A model generated the notes under the pieces. The model did not search any database. It was not told the DNA's origin and saw only the letters and a program-made list of their open reading frames with translations. The position numbers were made by a program, and so were the translations under genes. DNA of 35,490 nucleotides from an uncultured Oscillospiraceae bacterium (GTDB lineage Bacteria > Bacillota > Clostridia > Oscillospirales > Oscillospiraceae). Positions 1 through 10,763 of this stretch are shown in pieces. Location of the stretch: positions 1 to 35,490 of the forward strand of contig CAJUEU010000017.1 of assembly GCA_910585735.1 (NCBI GenBank), in the 5' to 3' direction. The stretch's first letter is position 1. The number at the start of each line of letters is the position of its first letter.

Positions 1-2026
<2,026 letters not shown>

Positions 2027-2080
2027 AGGTAATCCTCCTTGTTTTTCATCTTTGGTTCCCAAAGATTCTCATCAACCATC

Positions 2081-2108
2081 ATTATACCATTTCCTCCCTG
2101 AAAAGCAA
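2081..2108 (-). promoter_or_regulatory. Promoter of ppdK (extended -10)
   Basis: Read on the minus strand, TATAAT lies at 2086-2081 and is preceded by TGG, giving an extended -10 TGnTATAAT. A weak -35 (TTGCTT, 2108-2103) stands 16 bases upstream. The predicted transcript start is about 48 bases before the ppdK ATG. The -35 is also the second arm of a small AAAAGCAA/TTGCTTTT inverted repeat. Confidence 0.7.
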
Positions 2109-2194
2109 GGAGACTTTTGCTTTTTTTCTGGCCTTTTTGCCCTTGTTTTGCTCCCACTGGCCCTTTGGCGTTCCCTCTTCGGACGACAAGACGG

Positions 2195-2230
2195 GAAAGG
2201 ACCCAAGCCCAGTTAGGCTTGGGTCCTTTC
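2195..2230 (-). terminator. Terminator of the membrane hydrolase gene
   Basis: A perfect 15-bp stem (2195-2209 with 2216-2230) with a 6-base loop lies 28 bases after the stop codon of the hydrolase gene. The trailing T-run on the minus strand is poor, so it may be a modest terminator. It separates the hydrolase gene from the ppdK promoter. Confidence 0.75.
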
Positions 2231-2258
2231 TGCCAGAGAATGAAAAGAGAGAGAATTA

Positions 2259-4121
2259 TCAATAATATTGAGCGGTAAAGGAGACCGACATAATGGTCAC
2301 CATGAGGCCATTGACAATACCGGCCAGATAAGGATTCTTGGTCTTTTTGTAGATGGCTCTGGAAATGTAGGGGGCTACGATCAGGATCAAAATGATACCG
2401 TAGAGCCAGCAACCCAGCTGACGCTCAAAGCTGGTCTTGGACCAGAAGGGGATGCCTGTTCCCACAAAGGTTCCGTACTGAATGGCCTCGATCACAATGG
2501 CGCTGAGGGCATTAAAGACACCCAGAATCAGCAGGTTGACCCATTCCGGGCCGCCCACCTTATTGTTGCGGAAACAGTTGACCGAAATAGAGTTGGGAAT
2601 GTAGTACAGAAGGAAGAGGGGAGCAGCCGCGATCATCCAGAACACCTTCTCCGCCCGGAAGGCTTTGAAGGCAACCACCCAGAATTCAAAGTTCATCTGG
2701 AAGAAATAGTCGGCGGCCCAGATCACCAGTTCGCCGCAGGCGACTGCCAGTAGAGCCAAGCCAATGGTGGCCATCCATTTTTCCTTGCTCAAGACCACAC
2801 CGTTTTCCCGCAGGTCCATGCCATTCTTTTTACCATAGTAGCGGTAATACAGATACATAACGAGGCAGGAGAATAAGCCGCCCAGAGCTCCCCAAACGCC
2901 GAACAATAGGGTCTGAACCTGAGGCAGGACCGCAGGCTGCTGGGTTACGGGGTCCAGATTGTAAATAGGCGGTCCGATGATGAAAAAGGTTACATAGGAG
3001 AATACGGCGGTAATGATCAAGCCACCCCAGAACCAGAGCTTTCCTGTTATGTCCTTGGGGGATTCCTGCCGGACCACAGGAGTCTCCGCTTTCAGGACTG
3101 CGAAAGTCCCCGTGTGGATCAACAGGCTTATGACAGCGATAATAACTGCCATTACACCGCCCATTCCCACAAAGGAGATACATTCCTTTAACAGGCCATG
3201 CTGGCTGGAGGAATCAATGGGGTTGGGGGCAGGCATGACCATTTGCAGAAAGTCAATGACGTAGCCGCAGGACTGGGAAGAGACCACGCTCCAGGAGTGG
3301 ATCTCATTGGACTGGAAAATGCCGTGGTAAGTGGTTTTTCCATCGATCTCTTTGGTATACCAGCGGTTATATTCGGGCGTTCCCTCAAAGGTGGAGGGCT
3401 CTTGGCCAAAGGCCAGGAAGGACTTGGCGTTCTCGGTATAAATATAATCCTTGGGAGCATTCTGCCAGGTCCCGTCAGAACCTTTTACGCTGAAGAACCA
3501 GTCATCATACTTGGAGGCGATGACACAATAATCGGTGTTGCCATATTTATTGTAGTAATTGCCATCGGCATCCTTGTAATCGGGCTCAAAATCTACAGGG
3601 ACCAAAGCGGCGAACTGGGGACCGCCCGCCTCCTGGGCCAAGGTAAAGGCCTTGTTTAAGGCCCGGCCCGCCGAGGAATGTCCACTGGCGGCTACCTGGG
3701 TCTCATCCACATAGGGAAGGCTGCACACAAAGGTAAAGGCATCGTAAGTATCGTAGCCGGTGGCATGGACGTTCCCGGATTCCCCGTGACCGTACTGGTC
3801 AAAGGCAAAGACCACATAGCCCCGGCGGGAAAGCTCCATAGTGTAGGTGGACATGACCTCTCTGGACTTCCAGGAGCCATGAGTCAGGACCACCGCAGGA
3901 GCGGGATCTTCAGCGGTGGCTGTTTTGGGCACATACAGATCACCGGACAATGTCAGCCCGCTTGCGGTCTGGAGGCTGATTCGATGAATTTTGACCGTGC
4001 CGCCGCTGGTAGCCAAGATATTTTGAGCAACCATGCTAAACAGGCAGACACACAGGGCGATCACAAGCGCCATTTTTGCTTTTGTCTTTGGGTCACGGGA
4101 CACGTTTCTTTTCTCGTCCAT
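2259..4121 (-). CDS. Alpha/beta hydrolase fused to a polytopic membrane domain
   Basis: A 620-residue protein with an N-terminal signal-anchor (about residues 16-36), an alpha/beta hydrolase domain (about 45-295) and a C-terminal half with about seven or eight hydrophobic segments (about 313-620). The hydrolase part shows the oxyanion HG (81-82), the DQYGHGES stretch (108-115) and the nucleophile elbow GHSSAG with Ser149. His275 in NEIHSW is a candidate catalytic His. The topology puts the hydrolase outside the membrane (inference). The start has GGGAGGAG eleven bases upstream. It follows glycerate kinase by 58 bases in the same direction, so it may be cotranscribed. Base composition looks more AT-rich than its neighbours. 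Substrate unknown: it could be an esterase, peptidase or acyl transferase. Confidence 0.8.
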   Translation of the reverse strand: MDEKRNVSRDPKTKAKMALVIALCVCLFSMVAQNILATSGGTVKIHRISLQTASGLTLSGDLYVPKTATAEDPAPAVVLTHGSWKSREVMSTYTMELSRRGYVVFAFDQYGHGESGNVHATGYDTYDAFTFVCSLPYVDETQVAASGHSSAGRALNKAFTLAQEAGGPQFAALVPVDFEPDYKDADGNYYNKYGNTDYCVIASKYDDWFFSVKGSDGTWQNAPKDYIYTENAKSFLAFGQEPSTFEGTPEYNRWYTKEIDGKTTYHGIFQSNEIHSWSVVSSQSCGYVIDFLQMVMPAPNPIDSSSQHGLLKECISFVGMGGVMAVIIAVISLLIHTGTFAVLKAETPVVRQESPKDITGKLWFWGGLIITAVFSYVTFFIIGPPIYNLDPVTQQPAVLPQVQTLLFGVWGALGGLFSCLVMYLYYRYYGKKNGMDLRENGVVLSKEKWMATIGLALLAVACGELVIWAADYFFQMNFEFWVVAFKAFRAEKVFWMIAAAPLFLLYYIPNSISVNCFRNNKVGGPEWVNLLILGVFNALSAIVIEAIQYGTFVGTGIPFWSKTSFERQLGCWLYGIILILIVAPYISRAIYKKTKNPYLAGIVNGLMVTIMSVSFTAQYY

Positions 4122-4179
4122 TTTGAAAGCTCCTCCCTTTTTATTTATCTATTCCGCAGGCGTTTGCCTGTAAACAGAT

Positions 4180-5325
4180 CTAACCCGTCAGCGTCCGATC
4201 CTTTATAAAGCTGCGAATCAGCGCCCCGGTGGTTTTCTGCACCAGTTCCCCCGCCCGGGCCATAGATTCCTTCACGGTCAGGGATCCGTCCGAGATGGGG
4301 ACAATGGCGTCCACACCGCAGCCGTAGAGCTGCTCGGCTCCTTCCCCTACGCACCCGGCCAGAACTACCACGGGGATGGGGCCAAACCTCTTTACCCGGG
4401 TGGCCACGCCGAAGGGCACCTTGCCCCGGACAGACTGGCCGTCCACTCGCCCTTCCCCGGTGATCACCAGGTCGGCCCCTTCCAGGGCCTCCTCAAACCG
4501 GGCGGCGTCCAATACAATGTCGACCCCTGGCCTGACCTGGGCCCGGCAGAATACCATAAGTCCAGCCCCCAGGCCTCCGGCGGCTCCGGCGGCGGGCCGG
4601 TCCGCCACATCGATTCCAAGCTGCTCCCGGATGACCCGGGCATAGTTAGCAAGCGCGCTGTCCAGCTTGCCCACCAGCTGGGGGGTGGCCCCCTTTTGTG
4701 GGCCGTAAACGGCGGTAGCCCCTTCCGGGCCGCAAAGAACATTGCTCACGTCGCTGGCCACAAGAAACCGGCTTTCAGAAAGCCGCCGGTCCAGACCGTC
4801 ACAGTCAATGCGGTCCAATCGGGCCAGCGCCCCGCCCCCGGGCGGAAGCTCTTTTCCCTCCCGGTCCAGGAAGCGAACTCCCAGGGCCTGGGCCATGCCG
4901 GCGCCGCCATCGTTGGTGGCGCTGCCGCCGATGCCAATAATGAACCGGCGGCAGCCCCTGTCCAGGGCGTGGCGGATCAGCTCGCCGGTCCCGTAAGTAG
5001 TGGCCCGCAGTGGATCCAACTCCTCCTCGTTCAGAAGGATCAGTCCGCTGGCCTGGGCCATTTCAACGACAGCGGTGCCGTCAGGCAGGACACAGTAGCT
5101 TGCCTGGACCTTTCGCCCCAGAGGATCGGTGACCGTTTTGGTATCGACCTCTCCTCCCACCGAAAGGCGGAAGGCGTCCACCGTTCCCTCTCCTCCGTCC
5201 GCAATGGGGAGCCGGACGATCTCGGCGCCCTCTACCGCCGCCCGGATGGCGGCTTCCGCGAATGTGACGACCTCCACAGAGGAAAGACTGCCTTTAAAAG
5301 AATCAGGTGCGATCACGATTTTCAT
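4180..5325 (-). CDS. glxK: Glycerate kinase (GlxK/GarK family)
   Basis: This cytoplasmic enzyme phosphorylates D-glycerate with ATP, feeding glycerate from sugar-acid breakdown into glycolysis. The 381-residue length matches the family. It opens with the typical MKIVIAPDSFKGSLSS and carries the glycine-rich GIGGSATNDGGAGMAQALG block (about residues 130-150), then TGEGRVDGQS. A GTG nine bases upstream is in frame, but the ATG at 5325 fits the family start and has AAGGTG at the right distance. The next gene upstream is a CdaR-type regulator, the usual partner of glycerate kinase. The 122-base gap between them holds a possible promoter. Confidence 0.95.
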   Translation of the reverse strand: MKIVIAPDSFKGSLSSVEVVTFAEAAIRAAVEGAEIVRLPIADGGEGTVDAFRLSVGGEVDTKTVTDPLGRKVQASYCVLPDGTAVVEMAQASGLILLNEEELDPLRATTYGTGELIRHALDRGCRRFIIGIGGSATNDGGAGMAQALGVRFLDREGKELPPGGGALARLDRIDCDGLDRRLSESRFLVASDVSNVLCGPEGATAVYGPQKGATPQLVGKLDSALANYARVIREQLGIDVADRPAAGAAGGLGAGLMVFCRAQVRPGVDIVLDAARFEEALEGADLVITGEGRVDGQSVRGKVPFGVATRVKRFGPIPVVVLAGCVGEGAEQLYGCGVDAIVPISDGSLTVKESMARAGELVQKTTGALIRSFIKDRTLTG

Positions 5326-5368
5326 AAGCCACACCTTCCCAAAAGTGTTTTATTCATTTTATACAATG

Positions 5369-5374
5369 ATTATA
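5369..5374 (-). promoter_or_regulatory. Possible -10 element for glycerate kinase
   Basis: TATAAT on the minus strand, about 44 bases before the glycerate kinase start, in the 122-base gap after cdaR. No good -35 is visible 16-18 bases upstream, which would fit a promoter that needs an activator such as the neighbouring CdaR-type protein (inference). Confidence 0.4.
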
Positions 5375-5447
5375 GCGGGATTTCGCCTGCTTTTATATGT
5401 TTTGTCGGCTGATTGTGGAAGTAAATTTCTGTTCTAGGGAACAGCTC

Positions 5448-6590
5448 CTACTGCTGGGCCATGCTGTCCAGGAAGGCAATGGCAAAGTAGTAGAGGGCGG
5501 AGCCCTCCATGGACCGGGGGTTGAGCCCGGTGAGCTGGTGAAGCTTGTTAAGCTTATACTGAAGGGTGTTTTTGTGGATGTAGAGCTTTTCCGCTGTCTG
5601 CTGCAGGGAACCGTCACAGGAAAAAAGCGCCTTGAGGATCTCCACATACTTCTCCCGTTCCCCGGAGGGGACGTTTCGGAAAATCTTCTCCACGTACTCC
5701 CGCTTGATGCCGTCCGAAAGCTCATGAATAAAGAGCTCAATGTTGATGTCCTGATAAAAGACAGGTGGGTGGTCTTCCCGGCTCAGGCTGGCGTGCAGAG
5801 CCTTCTGGGCGCGAAGGTAGCTGTCGTGGACGAGCCCTGCTGAGGCCGGCGATGAATCCACTCCGGCGGCCAGACCCAGATCAAACTTCTCCCGGACTCC
5901 GGCGCAGGCCTGTCCCACCAAGTAGGAAAGCTCGCTGTCAGACCGCTCGGGCAGAAGACAAATAAAGTTCTTGCCAGAGGAGAACACCAGGCTTCCCACA
6001 TATGGGGCAAAAAAGCCAAACAAATGCTTTTCGATCCGATCGAACAGGATCTGAGCCTCCACCGTGTCCTCCAGGCCCTTCGCCACGGTCATGGCCAGTA
6101 CCCGGCGGGGCAGGTGGATGTCGATGTCCAGGGCCAGCCCCCGGCCCGCAAAGGAAGAGGCCCTTCCCGCATCGGGAGAAAAGACCCACTCGTGGATATA
6201 TCGGTCCCGGATGCTCTTGGCCATGCGCTGCTGCTCCTTCAGGTAGTCGTCCAGCAGCAGGATCTCGGTCATCTTTTTGATAATGCGGCCGTGCTTCTCA
6301 ATGGCCTCGTATTTTCCTGTAATGCCAATGACCCCGATGTATTTCCCGTCGATCTCGATAGGAAGGTTGAGCCCGGGACGGCTGCCGGGGTATTCGTCGT
6401 CCGAGTGGATGATGAGGGAGGTAAGCTTTCCCTCCAGTACCTTCAGGCTGCCCCCGTGGACCATACCCAGGCGGTCAGGGTCGGTGCTGGCAATGATGAG
6501 CCCATTTTCATCCATCATGTTGATCTGCTGCCCCACAATATCACTCAGGTCGGTGACAATGCGCATGGCGGTGGAACGGCTGATTTTCAT
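5448..6590 (-). CDS. CdaR-type sugar diacid / glycerate regulator
   Basis: A 380-residue transcription regulator. Residues 1-130 match the putative sugar-diacid recognition domain (starts MKISRSTAMRIVTDLSD, with GQQINMMDENG and GVIGITGKYEAIEKHG). A GGDEF-like middle part follows, then a C-terminal PucR-type HTH (DGSLQQTAEKLYIHKNTLQY). Members of this family, such as E. coli CdaR, activate glucarate, galactarate and glycerate genes, so glycerate kinase downstream is the likely target. The start ATG at 6590 has GGAGGAG at good spacing; longer in-frame extensions would overlap larA. It begins 16 bases after the larA stop, so it is probably cotranscribed with larA. Confidence 0.9.
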   Translation of the reverse strand: MKISRSTAMRIVTDLSDIVGQQINMMDENGLIIASTDPDRLGMVHGGSLKVLEGKLTSLIIHSDDEYPGSRPGLNLPIEIDGKYIGVIGITGKYEAIEKHGRIIKKMTEILLLDDYLKEQQRMAKSIRDRYIHEWVFSPDAGRASSFAGRGLALDIDIHLPRRVLAMTVAKGLEDTVEAQILFDRIEKHLFGFFAPYVGSLVFSSGKNFICLLPERSDSELSYLVGQACAGVREKFDLGLAAGVDSSPASAGLVHDSYLRAQKALHASLSREDHPPVFYQDINIELFIHELSDGIKREYVEKIFRNVPSGEREKYVEILKALFSCDGSLQQTAEKLYIHKNTLQYKLNKLHQLTGLNPRSMEGSALYYFAIAFLDSMAQQ

Positions 6591-6606
6591 AGTGTCTCCT
6601 CCTCCC

Positions 6607-7884
6607 CTACCCTCTTGGGGTGACGATGGTGGCCACCCCCTGTGGAATGACCACAATGGAGCCCTCCCGGCCCACAAGCTCCCAGGCAGCGGCAAGGGCC
6701 TCCTCCATATTGGCGGCCGGGACCATCTGGAGGGAGCGCACCAGCTCAGGATCGGCTTTGCTGATAAGCACCACCCGGCACTTTTTCAGCACCCGGGCAA
6801 AGATCTGGCTCTGCCACTGGTCGGCCTCGGTCTCTGATGCCGGGGTGGCCTCGATCCTCTCCAGGATCTCCGCCGCTCTCCCGCCCTCCCGGAAGGTCCG
6901 GGCAAAAACTTCCCCGCCGTGGCCATCCTCACAGGCTGCAGCCATGATGATGACCCCGCCCTCTCTGCAGATGGTCTCCGCGGTGGACATGCCCTTCACC
7001 GCCTGGTAGATATTCTGGTCCAGGGGATGGCCGTTGTTGGTGGTGATGACGATGTCCGCTATGGGGAGGGTGGTACCGCAGAGCTTTTGCAGAAATTCCG
7101 CTCCCGCCCGGTGGGCCAGGTCACAGTCTCCCGCGAAGGCCCCCAGCACCCGGTGGGCTCCGTTGATGACTACGTTGCAGATAAAGGCCAGGTTGGCCTT
7201 CCGGGCAGCGTAGAGCATATCCCGGTGAATGGGGTTGTCCGCCAGCACCCCGGCCCGGGAATAGGGGTCCTTAATAAAGGCGGCGTTGTGGTTCCAGTAG
7301 ACGGTTTCCCGGGCGGCGACGCCGGGCAGGACGCTCTTCCGCCCTCCCGAGAAGCCGGCAAAAAAGTGGGGCTCAATAAAGCCCTCGCTCACCAAAAGGT
7401 CGGCCTCAGCCGCCAACCGATTGATCCGCAGCCTTCCCCCGGAGGGAAGGGTACCCAGGGTCACCAGGTTCTCCTCGTCGGCACAGTCGTGGACCACAAT
7501 GCTCTCGGTCTCCACGATCTCTGGACCGAACTTTTTCACTAGCTCTTCCCGGGTGGTCCCCCGGTGACAGCCGGTGGCAATGAGAAGCGTGATCTTGGCC
7601 GCCGGGTTCCCCCGCCGGATGGCCGCCAGCATGGGCGGGATGATAAGCCTGCTGGGTACCGGGCGGGTGTGGTCACTGGCAATAATGACCACCCGCTCTT
7701 TGCCCCGGGCCAGTTCCTCCAGCTTCGCCGAGCCGATGGGGTTTTCCATTGCCTCCCGAATCAACGCTTCCTCGGACTTTTCTGGCACATAGGTCTCCAG
7801 CCGGTTCTCGGCCAAAGCCAGCACCCGCTCATCAGGGAGCTCTCCCCGCAGAAGCTCCCTTCCGTAAGGCAGCCCAATTGTCAT
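6607..7884 (-). CDS. larA: LarA-family nickel-pincer racemase/epimerase
   Basis: A 425-residue member of the lactate racemase family, which inverts 2-hydroxy acids with a covalently bound nickel-pincer nucleotide cofactor. All the residues known from Lactiplantibacillus plantarum LarA are present one position earlier: Asp71 and Arg74 (DHTRP), His107 (TGCHRG), His173 and Lys183 (EPHFFAGFSGGRKSVLPG) and His199 (NHNA). The cofactor genes larB, larC and larE are not in this window. LarA homologues also act on malate, phenyllactate, hydroxyglutarate and sugar acids. With malic enzyme and fumarase divergent and glycerate kinase downstream, malate or glycerate is as likely a substrate as lactate (inference). 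The ATG at 7884 has AAAGGAG upstream. Confidence 0.9.
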   Translation of the reverse strand: MTIGLPYGRELLRGELPDERVLALAENRLETYVPEKSEEALIREAMENPIGSAKLEELARGKERVVIIASDHTRPVPSRLIIPPMLAAIRRGNPAAKITLLIATGCHRGTTREELVKKFGPEIVETESIVVHDCADEENLVTLGTLPSGGRLRINRLAAEADLLVSEGFIEPHFFAGFSGGRKSVLPGVAARETVYWNHNAAFIKDPYSRAGVLADNPIHRDMLYAARKANLAFICNVVINGAHRVLGAFAGDCDLAHRAGAEFLQKLCGTTLPIADIVITTNNGHPLDQNIYQAVKGMSTAETICREGGVIIMAAACEDGHGGEVFARTFREGGRAAEILERIEATPASETEADQWQSQIFARVLKKCRVVLISKADPELVRSLQMVPAANMEEALAAAWELVGREGSIVVIPQGVATIVTPRG

Positions 7885-7920
7885 GCTAACAGCTCCTTTC
7901 CTTTTTCTTATGCTGATTTG

Positions 7921-7926
7921 ATTATA
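7921..7926 (-). promoter_or_regulatory. -10 element of the larA-cdaR transcript
   Basis: TATAAT on the minus strand 37 bases before the larA start. The -35 region (GTTTGA at 16 bases) is weak, so the promoter may need an activator. Confidence 0.5.
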
Positions 7927-8037
7927 TAACAAAAATTCCGGCTCAAACATAGCTTTTAGAACAAAAGAGACAATATTTTTATGTCCCATGAACCTAATTT
8001 TCTTGGCGCGGGGCCAATGCTCCAAACCATACGCACA

Positions 8038-8058
8038 AAAACAGGAGAGACCTGTTTT
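8038..8058. repeat. Inverted repeat in the larA / malic enzyme intergenic region
   Basis: AAAACAGG and CCTGTTTT face each other around a 5-base centre in the 278-base divergent gap (7885-8162). It could be an operator or a weak hairpin. The rest of the gap holds the two promoters and nothing else recognisable. Confidence 0.45.
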
Positions 8059-8099
8059 CAAAAGAGGAACGAAAGGCGGCGCTTTTGAGGAAAGCCGCA

Positions 8100-8128
8100 T
8101 TGCATCCTATCTTTTCTTGTGATAAAAT
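8100..8128 (+). promoter_or_regulatory. Promoter of the malic enzyme-fumarase-trmO transcript
   Basis: TTGCAT (8100-8105), 17-base spacer, TAAAAT (8123-8128). The start codon of malic enzyme follows 35 bases later. Confidence 0.55.
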
Positions 8129-8162
8129 AGGGCCACATATTAAGAGAAGGAAGTGTTCTGTC

Positions 8163-9335
8163 ATGGATCACGCAAGCGAATCCCTCAAGCTCCACTATGA
8201 ACTCAAAGGAAAGATCGAAATGACCCCCCGGGCGGCGGTGGACTCCAAGGAGTCTCTGGCCCTGGCCTACACCCCCGGTGTGGCCCAGCCCTGCCTGGAG
8301 ATCCAGAAGGATGTGAACAAGTCCTACGACCTGACCCGGCGGTGGAATACGGTGGCCGTGGTCACCGACGGCACCGCCGTCCTGGGCCTGGGGGACATCG
8401 GCCCCGAGGCCGGCATGCCGGTGATGGAGGGGAAGTGTGTTCTCTTCAAGGCCTTCGGGGACGTGGACGCCATCCCCTTGTGTGTCCGAAGCAAGAGCGT
8501 AGACGAAATTGTCAACACGGTGGCCTTGTTGGCCGGAAGCTTCGGAGGGGTGAACCTGGAGGACATTTCGGCTCCCCGGTGCTTTGAGATCGAGGAAAAG
8601 CTGAAGGAGCGGTGCGACATCCCCATCTTTCACGACGACCAGCACGGCACCGCCGTTATCACCATGGCTGGTATGATCAACGCCCTGAAGGTGGTGGGGA
8701 AGAGGATCGAGGACGTGAAGATCGTCACCTCAGGGGCCGGGGCCGCCGGCATCGCCATCATCAAGCTGATGATGTCCATGGGGCTGAAAAACGTCATCAT
8801 GACCGACCGCCAGGGAGCGATCTACGAGGGCCGGGAAGGCCTGAACCCCATTAAGGCGGAGATGGCCAGGATCACCAACCGAAACCATGAGAAGGGCACT
8901 CTGGCCCAGGTCATCCAGGGAGCCGACGTGTTCGTGGGGGTCTCGGCCCCCGGCACCCTCACCGGGGAGATGGTGAGGACCATGGCCAAGGATCCCATCA
9001 TCTTTGCCTGCGCCAACCCCACCCCCGAGATCTTCCCCGACGAGGCCAAGGCCGCCGGGGCCGCCGTGGTCTCCACTGGCCGCAGCGACTTCCCCAACCA
9101 GGTGAATAACGTGCTCTGCTTCCCCGGCATCTTTCGGGGGGCTCTGGACGTGCGGGCGTCCGCCATCACCGAGAACATGAAGATCGCCGCCGCCTACGCC
9201 ATTGCGGGGCTGGTCAGCGATGAGGAACTGAATGCTGAGTACATCCTGCCCCAGGCCTTTGACCCCCGGGTGAAGGAGGCGGTGGCCTCCGCCGTGGCCA
9301 AGGCTGCCCGGGAGGACGGGGTGGCTCGGATCTGA
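8163..9335 (+). CDS. Malic enzyme (short NAD(P)-dependent form)
   Basis: This cytoplasmic enzyme oxidatively decarboxylates L-malate to pyruvate and CO2, reducing NAD(P). The 390-residue length is that of the short bacterial form, without a phosphotransacetylase tail. Visible motifs are LAYTPGVAQPC, MPVMEGKCVLFKAFGDVDA, NLEDISAPRCFEIEE and the metal-site block IPIFHDDQHGTAVI, followed by a Rossmann SGAGAAGIAI. The ATG at 8163 follows AGAAGGAAG; the longer in-frame start at 8085 would take in the promoter and is rejected. Fumarase starts 22 bases after the stop, so the two are cotranscribed and together connect fumarate, malate and pyruvate. Coenzyme preference cannot be read with confidence. 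Confidence 0.94.
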   Translation: MDHASESLKLHYELKGKIEMTPRAAVDSKESLALAYTPGVAQPCLEIQKDVNKSYDLTRRWNTVAVVTDGTAVLGLGDIGPEAGMPVMEGKCVLFKAFGDVDAIPLCVRSKSVDEIVNTVALLAGSFGGVNLEDISAPRCFEIEEKLKERCDIPIFHDDQHGTAVITMAGMINALKVVGKRIEDVKIVTSGAGAAGIAIIKLMMSMGLKNVIMTDRQGAIYEGREGLNPIKAEMARITNRNHEKGTLAQVIQGADVFVGVSAPGTLTGEMVRTMAKDPIIFACANPTPEIFPDEAKAAGAAVVSTGRSDFPNQVNNVLCFPGIFRGALDVRASAITENMKIAAAYAIAGLVSDEELNAEYILPQAFDPRVKEAVASAVAKAAREDGVARI

Positions 9336-9357
9336 AAATATGCCGAGGAGGACAGGT

Positions 9358-10716
9358 ATGGAATACCGTGTGGAACACGACACTATGGGCCAGGTGCAGG
9401 TCCCGGCGGACCGGCACTGGGGCGCCCAGACCCAGCGGAGCCGGGACAATTTTAAGATCGGCGGACAGCGGCAGCCCAGGGAGATCATTACAGCCTTCGC
9501 TTACTTAAAGGATGCCTGCGCCCAGGCCAACGCGGCGGCGGGCAAGCTGACCCAAGAGCAGGCCGACGCCATATCGGCGGCCTGTGGTGAGATTCGGGCA
9601 GGGAAGTGGGAGGAGGAATTCCCCCTGGTGGTCTGGCAAACCGGCAGCGGTACCCAGACCAACATGAATGTGAACGAGGTCATTGCCCATCTGGCCGGAG
9701 AGCGGGGAACGGCTCTCCATCCCAACGACCAGGTGAATGCCTCCCAGTCTTCCAACGACACCTTTCCTTCGGCCCTCCACATTGCCGCCGTCCTGGCGGT
9801 GACCGGGCGGGTCCTCCCCGCCGCCCGGAAGCTGGCAGGGGCCTTTCAGGCCATTGAGGAACGCTACCCTGACCTTATTCGTATCGGCCGTACCCACCTC
9901 CAGGATGCCACTCCCCTGAAATTCGCCCAGGAGGTGTCGGGCTGGCGGGAGCTCGTCGAAGCCCCCTGCCGGATGCTGGAGACCGCTCTTATAGAGTTAT
10001 GTAAACTTGCTATCGGCGGTACGGCAGTGGGCACCGGCCTCAATTCTCCCAAGGGCTTTGACAAGGCGGTCTGTGAAAAGCTTACCGCCCTCACCGGGGT
10101 GGAGTTCGTCCCCGATGAAAACAAGTTCCACGCCCTTACCAGTAAGGACGCTTTGGTTTTTGCCCACGGAGCGCTGAAAGCCCTGGGGTGTAACCTGATG
10201 AAGATCGCCAACGACATCCGCTGGGAGGCCAGCGGCCCCCGGTGCGGCATGGGGGAGCTGCGCATCCCGGAAAACGAGCCGGGAAGCAGTATCATGCCGG
10301 GCAAGGTCAATCCTACCCAGTGTGAGGCAGTGACCATGGTGGCGGTGCAGGTTATGGGCAACGATACCGCCATCACGGTGGCGGCCAGCCAGGGCAACTT
10401 CCAGCTCAACGTGTTTCTGCCGGTGAGTGCCTACAATTTTCTTCTCTCGGCCAATCTCCTTGCCGATGCCATGGATTCCTTCCGGGTCCACTGTATAGAG
10501 GGGCTGGAGCCCAACGTGGAGAGGATAGAGGAGAATCTTAATAATTCCCTTATGCTGGTGACCTGTCTCACCCCCAGGATCGGCTATGAGAAGGCGGCGG
10601 AATGCGCCAAAAAAGCATTAAAGGAAGGCACCACCCTCCGCCAGGCTGTTCTGGCCCTGGGGTATCTTACCGAGGGAGAGTACAATGACCTGGTGAAGCC
10701 GGAAAGAATGGTATAG
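9358..10716 (+). CDS. fumC: Fumarate hydratase, class II
   Basis: This cytoplasmic enzyme reversibly hydrates fumarate to L-malate and needs no iron-sulphur cluster. The 452 residues include TGSGTQTNMNVNEV, the SSNDTFPSALHIA block and the fumarase/aspartase signature GSSIMPGKVNP at about 309-319, which supplies the catalytic Ser loop. The start ATG at 9358 has GAGGAGG eight bases upstream; an earlier in-frame ATG at 9340 lacks such a site. GQVQVPADRHWGAQTQRS is the expected N-terminal block. It is second in the malic enzyme operon. Confidence 0.97.
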   Translation: MEYRVEHDTMGQVQVPADRHWGAQTQRSRDNFKIGGQRQPREIITAFAYLKDACAQANAAAGKLTQEQADAISAACGEIRAGKWEEEFPLVVWQTGSGTQTNMNVNEVIAHLAGERGTALHPNDQVNASQSSNDTFPSALHIAAVLAVTGRVLPAARKLAGAFQAIEERYPDLIRIGRTHLQDATPLKFAQEVSGWRELVEAPCRMLETALIELCKLAIGGTAVGTGLNSPKGFDKAVCEKLTALTGVEFVPDENKFHALTSKDALVFAHGALKALGCNLMKIANDIRWEASGPRCGMGELRIPENEPGSSIMPGKVNPTQCEAVTMVAVQVMGNDTAITVAASQGNFQLNVFLPVSAYNFLLSANLLADAMDSFRVHCIEGLEPNVERIEENLNNSLMLVTCLTPRIGYEKAAECAKKALKEGTTLRQAVLALGYLTEGEYNDLVKPERMV

Positions 10717-10763
10717 GGGAAGAGAGTGGGAGCAGGCTGTCAATAGAAGGGGAGGGAACAAGA

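Noticed and set aside
8085..8162. A longer malic enzyme N-terminus
   Set aside because: The region includes the promoter; the family start and ribosome-binding site fit 8163.
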